64,000 bases of DNA from Clostridium sp. CX1. Its GTDB lineage: Bacteria > Bacillota > Clostridia > Clostridiales > Clostridiaceae. The DNA is taken from the NCBI RefSeq assembly GCF_025398335.1, contig NZ_JAODOO010000012.1, forward strand, positions 1-64,000, given 5' to 3'. The notes below the pieces were generated by a model that was not told the DNA's origin, did no database searches, and saw only the letters and a list, made by a program, of their open reading frames with translations. Position 1 is the stretch's first letter; every line of letters begins with the position of its first letter. Below, in pieces: positions 58,120 to 64,000 of this stretch. The position numbers and the translations under genes were made by a program.

Positions 58120-58380
58120 AAAAAACCTGTCTTCTGTTAAATACAGAGACGGGTTATATCCGCGGTACCACTCTTTTTGATAAGGTTATATCCTTAATCC
58201 ACTCAAAACTTTAACGCAGTTAACGTCCTGCTTGTGATTTAATAATAAATTTTTTCACAGGCTTCTCCAAGGCTCTCTTCCTTTTTATATACCCTACAGG
58301 CTTCCACCATCCCTGCTCGCTGAAATATTAAGGTCTTTTAAAAAGTACTCTTCTTTTCAATGAATTTGTTATTTAGTTTA
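58120..58380 (-). ncRNA. T-box riboswitch upstream of argS
   Basis: On the minus strand the conserved T-box AGAGTGGTACCGCGG is at 58174-58160 and is followed by a terminator stem (58124-58132 with 58147-58155) and seven or more T. Upstream, GCGAGCAGGGATGGTGGAAGC is the conserved upper part of stem I (58320-58300). GGAAGAGAGCC (58280-58270) is where the specifier should fall; AGA there would fit arginine, but this is not certain. Confidence 0.92.
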
Positions 58381-58386
58381 CCACAG

Positions 58387-58415
58387 ATTATATTACTAAT
58401 TTTTGCTTTTGTCAA
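58387..58415 (-). promoter_or_regulatory. Sigma-A promoter of the argS T-box transcript
   Basis: Read on the minus strand TTGACA (58415-58410) and TATAAT (58392-58387) are exactly 17 nt apart: a perfect consensus promoter. The start should be near 58380. Confidence 0.9.
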
Positions 58416-58538
58416 TATTTTATTCCATAACTTTTCATTATTAGACTTAACTATAATATTAACATAATTTTCAGCAAGGCACTGCAGCCCACTAGACCCT
58501 TAGTAGGCTATAGTTTTAAATTGATGAAGGTTATTATA

Positions 58539-58919
58539 CTATTTATCAAATTTATAATGCCTTGGCAGTATAGACTTTAGCTGCTTATCTAATATCATAA
58601 TATGAGGATGCCAATCTTTCACTGAGTCTAAGGTTTTAGCTAAAAGAATAAGGACATTTTTCGCCCAGGTAACAGACTGATTTTTATTGTTAACCTCTTC
58701 TCTCATAAATTTCAACCACTGTTCTATTACTTTAGATGCCTGGTTGTAAAGTAATTCTTCCGCTTCAATTTTAGTTTCTTGAACCTCACTTAAATGAATA
58801 ATAAAATTAGTAATTACTTCATCAATTATTTCTGAAACATGAGAGGCATACTGTACCCCATCTCCCTGCTGCAAAGAAATTTCCTTTACCACCGGTTTAA
58901 AATCCATATTATAAATCAT
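58539..58919 (-). CDS. Hypothetical helical protein
   Basis: The protein has 126 residues; AAGGAGAT 7 nt before ATG 58919 supports the start. I do not recognise a family. It is mostly helical (ASHVSEIIDEVITNFIIHL, KNVLILLAKTLDSVKDWH) with no signal peptide or membrane segment. It is divergent from the beta-propeller gene. An imperfect 9-bp hairpin lies downstream at 58486-58509. Confidence 0.55.
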   Translation of the reverse strand: MIYNMDFKPVVKEISLQQGDGVQYASHVSEIIDEVITNFIIHLSEVQETKIEAEELLYNQASKVIEQWLKFMREEVNNKNQSVTWAKNVLILLAKTLDSVKDWHPHIMILDKQLKSILPRHYKFDK

Positions 58920-59231
58920 CTGGTAAATCTCCTTTTCTTAAATTTTATAAAAAATATTTACATTTCACTCCAATATAAAATAAACTAAGTCATTTTATTT
59001 ATATTTCAACTATATCATTAACAGGGATATTATTCCTATAGTTAAATGAGTAAATTACATATTAATACTATACCATTACATGCTTCCCCTAACTTAAGTG
59101 GAACTTACTTTAATTGAAATTAGCGGTGCATTTTCCCTAAGAAATCATTTGAAATTTAGTAACACTGTTATTAATTATACATATGTTATTAGTGAAATAA
59201 GGCTTTAATAAAAGTAAACGGGGGAATTAAA
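58920..59231. other. Divergent intergenic region
   Basis: About 310 bases, AT-rich. CATATGTTA near 59180 fits the CATANNNTA -10 box used by sporulation sigma-E/K, with AC about 17 nt upstream, so the following gene may be sporulation-expressed; this is weak. Nothing else was recognised. Confidence 0.3.
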
Positions 59232-60773
59232 ATGCCTAACTTTTACAACTTAACCAAAACAAACGGCTTTGATTATGACAACCTCAATAATGGAAGACAA
59301 AACAATTATGCATGGTCCATGAGTGAGTTAGGAGATTATATTTATGTAGGCACTGGCAGGAATATATTATTGAATGTTATCAAGTCTATTAATGAGAACA
59401 CCCAAATTCCTGTATTAATAAACCCAGACCCTGTGGATAACCTAGCTGAAATATGGAGATATAAAAAGGATGGAAAACTTCCATGGCAAAAGGTTTATAA
59501 AGCTCCAATAGGTTCCGACATTTCCGGTTTTAGATTTATGATTCAGCATAAACCTTTTTGCGGAAGCCCCTGCATCTATGCTGCAGCCTTCGGAAGAAGA
59601 GTGCAAATACTAAAAAGTACTAACGGTGTTAACTGGTCTATATTGCCTGATAGTGTTTTGCAAGGTACTTCCTCAAGAGCAATGATAGTACAAAAGGGGA
59701 AAGTATATGTAGCTACTATAAATGAGTCAAGCCCAAGTCCAATCCCTCTGTTATATAGCAGTGAAGATCCCGAATTTTATCCTTGGGAGCCTGTTATAGA
59801 CTATAATGCACCAGGCTTTGATCCTGACAAAAATCCAAGAGGATCAATAAGTAATATGGCAGTATTTAACAACAAAATATATGTTGCTACAAGTAATTCC
59901 GATGGAGTTCAAGTTTGGAGAACAAATGGAGCAGAGCCAAAATTAAATGACTGGACACTTATAGTTAATAAAGGTTTTGGAAATCCTGCAAATAAGTATT
60001 CTCTAAGTATTGGTGTATTTAAAGATTATCTTTATGTAAGCGGCACAAAACAATTGCCATTGGCTTGGTTTATTCCTATGGGATGCGATATTATAAGAAT
60101 TGATAAGCATGATAACTGGCAACTTATAGTAGGTGGAAATCCACTAATATCTTTAACTTCACCAGAAGCAGAACAACGTAGAAGCCTATCGGGGCTTGGA
60201 TCTGGTTTTAACAATCCTTTCAATGTATACGCTTGGCAGATACAAGAATATGAAAATAAGCTGCTGATAAGTACTTTTGATGATTCTAGTAATATGGAAG
60301 TAATACTAAATACACTTTTAGCAAACAGACTTGCTTTAGAATATCTAATAGGTGCCAGAGTAGTAAATAAATTAATAGATGTATATAGGAGCGTAGTAGA
60401 AATATTGAGAGCCATTAAATATCCTATTGGATTCGATTTATATGTATCTGAAGACGGGGTTCACTTTAAGCCTTTAGTTCTTAGGGGAATTTACAACCCA
60501 AATAACTATGGTGGAAGAATACTCTATGTAGACAGCTGTGATCAATTATATATCGGAACAGCTAACCCATTCCAGGGCTGTGAAGTTTTCAAAGCCTGCA
60601 ATATTGAAAGCTCCTCCTTAGAATCCTGTGATGAAATGTATTTTAGATGCCTAAAGAAAGCTGAAAAACTAATAAGTGAAAATTACGGTATTGTAAGTGA
60701 AAACATGCCAGTGATTCTTGAATTTATACAAAAAAATAATTATCATAGATTTACTAACGATAATGAACAATAG
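59232..60773 (+). CDS. Predicted beta-propeller protein of unknown function
   Basis: The protein has 513 residues; CGGGGGAA precedes ATG 59232. It has no signal peptide. Repeated blocks of the type GDYIYVGTGR, SISNMAVFNNKIYVATSNSD, SIGVFKDYLYVSGTK and RILYVDSCDQLYIGTA, each preceded by W-x-x-V/L strands, suggest six or seven beta-propeller blades. KSTNGVNWS and VSEDGVHFKP are Asp-box-like. Eight or so Cys, including KPFCGSPC, are spread along it. The C-terminal 50 residues are helical. A spore-coat role is possible but not shown. Confidence 0.6.
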   Translation: MPNFYNLTKTNGFDYDNLNNGRQNNYAWSMSELGDYIYVGTGRNILLNVIKSINENTQIPVLINPDPVDNLAEIWRYKKDGKLPWQKVYKAPIGSDISGFRFMIQHKPFCGSPCIYAAAFGRRVQILKSTNGVNWSILPDSVLQGTSSRAMIVQKGKVYVATINESSPSPIPLLYSSEDPEFYPWEPVIDYNAPGFDPDKNPRGSISNMAVFNNKIYVATSNSDGVQVWRTNGAEPKLNDWTLIVNKGFGNPANKYSLSIGVFKDYLYVSGTKQLPLAWFIPMGCDIIRIDKHDNWQLIVGGNPLISLTSPEAEQRRSLSGLGSGFNNPFNVYAWQIQEYENKLLISTFDDSSNMEVILNTLLANRLALEYLIGARVVNKLIDVYRSVVEILRAIKYPIGFDLYVSEDGVHFKPLVLRGIYNPNNYGGRILYVDSCDQLYIGTANPFQGCEVFKACNIESSSLESCDEMYFRCLKKAEKLISENYGIVSENMPVILEFIQKNNYHRFTNDNEQ

Positions 60774-60823
60774 TATAAGTCTATAAATAATGAAGAAGCC
60801 TTAATAGAAGTCTGCTGATATGG

Positions 60824-60870
60824 GACATACCTCTTAATGAAATTATAATAATCAGAAATAGAGGTATGTC
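60824..60870 (+). terminator. Terminator of the beta-propeller gene
   Basis: GACATACCTCT (60824-60834) pairs with AGAGGTATGTC (60860-60870), followed by TTCTTTTTCT. The loop is 25 nt. Confidence 0.65.
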
Positions 60871-60938
60871 TTCTTTTTCTATTTAAACCTTTAAATTTTT
60901 TAATATTCCGGTGAGGTATATTTTTATATACTTTATAG

Positions 60939-61493
60939 TTAACTTTGTCTTCCTCTTTCATAAAGGATTTCTGCTTTATCTATCAGTAGTTTAGCTATAG
61001 TTGCAATTAAGAATAAGCTTATAAATGACAGATGTGAGTTCCATAACTTTGTTTTATATATACCTGCAACTTTGGCTAAGGGAAGTGCACCATAAGAAAC
61101 AAACCCTGCAAATAATGCTGTGATTATAGTAAAATTCCCCCAGCTTTTACACCGTTCATATACTATACTTAAACTTACTGGAATTACAAAAAGATTAGCA
61201 GGCAAAAAGGTTGGAATTATTGGTTCTAATTGCATGCGGTAATCATACCAATCTAGTGCAGTAGCAGTATCATCTAAATTTTTGTTTAGTATGTAAACTA
61301 TTCCAAAGTAAGCAATTGCTTTTAAATAGTCTTTTTTGTCTATCATCACAAAAAATAACACTAAAAATATAATACATATGGCAACAAAGGTCCACCATTG
61401 CCAAGTAAAAAGTGTATACTTTCTCCAAATTTCCAATCTTAATTGTAATAAATAATTTGAAACCTTATCAATTTCCTTCCCTAACTTTTCCAA
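60939..61493 (-). CDS. CBO0543-family membrane protein
   Basis: The protein has 184 residues with about five membrane helices. The start (KYTLFTWQWWTFVAICIIFLV, in part) and DWYDYRMQLEPIIPTFLPANLF are typical of the CBO0543 family of clostridia and bacilli. The W-x-WW motif near the first helix is a hallmark. Its function is unknown. GGAGGC precedes ATG 61493. Confidence 0.8.
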   Translation of the reverse strand: MEKLGKEIDKVSNYLLQLRLEIWRKYTLFTWQWWTFVAICIIFLVLFFVMIDKKDYLKAIAYFGIVYILNKNLDDTATALDWYDYRMQLEPIIPTFLPANLFVIPVSLSIVYERCKSWGNFTIITALFAGFVSYGALPLAKVAGIYKTKLWNSHLSFISLFLIATIAKLLIDKAEILYERGRQS

Positions 61494-61667
61494 AGTTTAG
61501 CCTCCTTATAGTATTTTGCCAACATAAAATTATATAGACTTATTATTCCAAAATACTAGGATGCTATTCTAAGTACTTATTACGTATACGTTTATACATC
61601 ACTGTAAGTTTACTTTGTCATAGCTTCAAATACAGATTTATAAACACTTGAAGCTATATTAGCAAAA

Positions 61668-63986
61668 CTATCTCTTATAACCCTTCTTTGACCACTTTTC
61701 TACAATTTCCTGTAGTTTTTCCATGTCTATCGGCTTACCAATGAAATCATCCATTCCAGAATTCAAACTTTTTTCTTTATCCTCGCCCATTGCATAAGCG
61801 GTTGTAGCAACTATTGGCAGGTGCTTATCAGTTAACTTTTCCTTTTCTCTAATAATCCTTGTTAGATCAAATCCACTTATTTCAGGAAGCTGAATATCCA
61901 TTAACACTAAATCGTATTGCATCTTTTCCATCATTTCTAACGCCTTTTCACCATTATCAGATACCTCTACATTCCAATTATTTTGCTTACACATTAATTT
62001 TATAGTTAACTGGCTTACATAATCATCTTCAACAAGGAGTATATTTAAACCCTTAGCTGAATTGTGAGTAGTGAAGCTTTCTTCTAAAGTAAAGTTATCC
62101 GATTCCTTTTTGGGTACATCAACTATGCAAGTAAAATAAAAAGTACTACCTCTACCATATTCACTTTCTACGGAAATTTCTCCCCCCATTAGTTCAACAA
62201 GCCTTTTAGAAATAGCAAGACCTAAACCCGTACCCTTAAATCGTTTTGTTAGAAAATTTTCTAGTTGAGTAAAATAGTTAAATAGTTTTGGTATATCTTC
62301 ACTTTTAATGCCTATTCCTGTATCTTCTATAGAGAACATAAGCTGAATTTTATTCTTAACCCTTTTAAGCTTTTTAATTGATAGAATAACTCTTCCCTTT
62401 TCAGTAAACTTTATGGCATTTCCTACTAAGTTAATCACAATCTGCATAAGCCGAACTCTATCTACTATGATTTCCTTTGGTATATCCTCTGATATGTCAA
62501 TTTGAAAGTCTAATCCCTTTTCCTTTGCAATAAACCGGAACATTTTTGACTCTGACTCTATTAAACCTAAAATATCTACTAATTCTGGATTTAACTTAAC
62601 CTTACCAGCATCGATTTTTGATAAGTCAAGAATGTCATTAATAATTTGAAGCAGAGACTTAGAGGATGACTTAATAATATCAATCATTTCACTTTGTTCA
62701 TCAGTTAAATAGGTCAGTGTTAATAAATCTGCCATTCCCATTATTCCGTTCATAGGTGTTCTGATTTCATGACTCATGTTTGCAAGGAATTGACTTTTGG
62801 CCATATTAGCTGCTTCAGCCTGCTCCTTTGCCTTGTAGAGGTCTGTTTCCATCCTCTTTCTTTCCGTAAAGTCTTCGATAATGGCTATTGCACTTACTAC
62901 ATCTCCATTATCATCCTTTATCGGTGCTGCTAGTATCCTAATTGTTGCAGATTTTCCTCTTTGGGAATAGTATTGCTTCTCTGCAGTTACTAACTTACCA
63001 CTTTCTATGCATTTCTTATAGATATCAGAAATTCTGTTCTCTACTAGTGAAGAGTCGGTAAAAAGATTAAAGGGTTTATCTATTTCTTCTAATGGAAAAC
63101 CAAATATCTCCAGCACCTTTGGATTTATAAAGGTTATATTGCCATTTTTATCATAGGAAAATATACCTACAGGTACATTATTAGCTAGGCTCCTATACAT
63201 TTCTTCCCTTTCCTTCAGCTCCATTTCTTTTAATTTACGTTGGGTTATATCCTGAACTATTCCGTATACTCGAGCTAAGTTTCCAGCACTATCACAATTA
63301 CATACTACCTTCTCATGAATCCATGTTATAGTGTTATCTGCTTTTACTACCCTTATATCATACTCTGCTGCATTACCTGATTTACCATTAAATGTGTTTT
63401 GTATAATTTCTTTAATTAAAGACTTATCTTCTAAATGAACAATATCTATAAAGCGACTTATGCTAGGAATGAATTCTTTAGGCTTATATCCATACATACG
63501 GAATAGCTCATCTGACCAAAATGATTGTTCTCTAACCACATCATATTCCCAATATCCTATATGAGCAAACTCCTGTGCTTCCTCCAATTTTTTCTGTGTG
63601 CTTTCTAATTCTAACTGAATCTTTTTTCTTTCAGTTACGTCATGTCCTGCAAGATAAATAAGTTTTTCATCCCACTGAATTCTTCCATTCCAAGCAATCC
63701 ATTTATAAGTTTTATCTTTACAAATGTATCTATATTCAACGTTTAACTCTTCACTAGTTTTTCTATTGAAGAAACTTATCCAATTATATAACTTGAATTT
63801 GTCCTCTGGATGAAGAAGGTTGTAAAAGTTTATCTTTTTCATTTCCTCTGCACTATAACCAAGGACCTTTTCACATGCAGGATTTACATATTTAAAATAT
63901 CCATTTATATCAGAAATGCATAACAGTTCAGGAGTTAAGTTCACCATTTTCTCATAGTTGCCTTTACTTAATTCCATATTAATCAA
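61668..63986 (-). CDS. Hybrid sensor histidine kinase/response regulator with three PAS domains
   Basis: The protein has 772 residues; AGG 8 nt before TTG 63986 supports this start over ATG 63977. Three PAS domains (about 10-115, 130-250, 265-380) precede the HisKA domain with phospho-acceptor FLANMSHEIRTPMNG, the ATPase domain (NLVGNAIKFTEKG, DTGIGI, GTGLGLAISKRLVELMGG) and a C-terminal receiver (LLVEDDYVSQ, phospho-acceptor in LVLMDIQLP, IGKPID). No membrane helix is seen, so it senses a cytoplasmic signal. No output regulator is adjacent. Confidence 0.93.
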   Translation of the reverse strand: MINMELSKGNYEKMVNLTPELLCISDINGYFKYVNPACEKVLGYSAEEMKKINFYNLLHPEDKFKLYNWISFFNRKTSEELNVEYRYICKDKTYKWIAWNGRIQWDEKLIYLAGHDVTERKKIQLELESTQKKLEEAQEFAHIGYWEYDVVREQSFWSDELFRMYGYKPKEFIPSISRFIDIVHLEDKSLIKEIIQNTFNGKSGNAAEYDIRVVKADNTITWIHEKVVCNCDSAGNLARVYGIVQDITQRKLKEMELKEREEMYRSLANNVPVGIFSYDKNGNITFINPKVLEIFGFPLEEIDKPFNLFTDSSLVENRISDIYKKCIESGKLVTAEKQYYSQRGKSATIRILAAPIKDDNGDVVSAIAIIEDFTERKRMETDLYKAKEQAEAANMAKSQFLANMSHEIRTPMNGIMGMADLLTLTYLTDEQSEMIDIIKSSSKSLLQIINDILDLSKIDAGKVKLNPELVDILGLIESESKMFRFIAKEKGLDFQIDISEDIPKEIIVDRVRLMQIVINLVGNAIKFTEKGRVILSIKKLKRVKNKIQLMFSIEDTGIGIKSEDIPKLFNYFTQLENFLTKRFKGTGLGLAISKRLVELMGGEISVESEYGRGSTFYFTCIVDVPKKESDNFTLEESFTTHNSAKGLNILLVEDDYVSQLTIKLMCKQNNWNVEVSDNGEKALEMMEKMQYDLVLMDIQLPEISGFDLTRIIREKEKLTDKHLPIVATTAYAMGEDKEKSLNSGMDDFIGKPIDMEKLQEIVEKWSKKGYKR

Positions 63987-64000
63987 TGTAATTACCTGAT

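Noticed and set aside
60743-60961. 72-codon minus-strand ORF
   Set aside because: It overlaps both neighbours, has no ribosome binding site and contains the terminator hairpin at 60824-60870. A resemblance to a transposase end was considered and not supported.

Overview
The window looks like a chromosomal segment of a low-GC, anaerobic, spore-forming Firmicute, most likely a Clostridium in the narrow sense. The reasons are the AT-rich sequence, the spore genes (spoVAC/AD/AE, Spo0E), the HPr kinase/phosphorylase, an electron-bifurcating-type lactate dehydrogenase (Etf) operon, a flavodiiron protein, clostridial families (CBO0543, DUF1657, DUF421, DUF4363) and a T-box before argS. The species cannot be named from the sequence alone. 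No rRNA, tRNA, CRISPR array, intact insertion sequence or prophage was seen.

Layout. 1-6565 (minus) is a giant YD-repeat/RHS protein gene. It runs off the left edge exactly in the conserved RHS core motif, and its 5' end is decayed. 6666-13899 (plus) is an unusual three-gene operon: a 1619-residue protein with HD, helical-repeat, NadD-like, GNAT-like and phosphoribosyltransferase-like parts, then a lactate/malate-dehydrogenase-like protein and a flavodoxin-fold reductase. I consider this the best candidate for an undescribed system. 13946-20195 holds housekeeping genes (ferritin-like protein, PHP phosphoesterase, holin-like protein, M18 aminopeptidase, CorA, 5-formyl-THF cyclo-ligase, hprK, DUF896). 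20297-23916 is a four-gene cluster with two small glycosyltransferases, a kinase-fold protein and an Fe-S CCG-domain protein. 24249-35999 carries glpX, a short spo0E gene, arginase, a flavodiiron protein, HelD, a niacin-type ECF S component, methionine gamma-lyase behind a sigma-54-type promoter with its TyrR-like activator next door, and a CC/Se-motif protein.

36025-36693 contains two related long hairpin elements. 36697-41884 has def and a spoVA-type cluster with DUF1657, DUF421 and DUF4363 proteins. 42039-49952 is a complete lactate-use locus: permease, LarA racemase, EtfB, EtfA, LctD-type dehydrogenase, a short LctD-like protein and a GntR/FCD regulator, with two matching TGGT-N3-ACCA operators. 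50099-58919 has two RNase H-like exonucleases, a HAD phosphatase, a PilZ-like protein, a Fur-box-controlled feoA-feoB-Cys-rich gene operon, a CBS protein and argS with a T-box. 59232-63986 has a predicted beta-propeller protein, a CBO0543 membrane protein and a hybrid histidine kinase.

How parts work together. The lactate genes take up D- or L-lactate, interconvert the isomers and oxidise lactate with NAD through an Etf complex. The spoVA-type cluster would move dipicolinic acid during sporulation and germination. The megL regulator probably senses a small molecule through its ACT domain and drives the megL sigma-54 promoter. Many ORFs have in-frame upstream codons; starts below were moved to the codon with the best ribosome binding site where this was clear.
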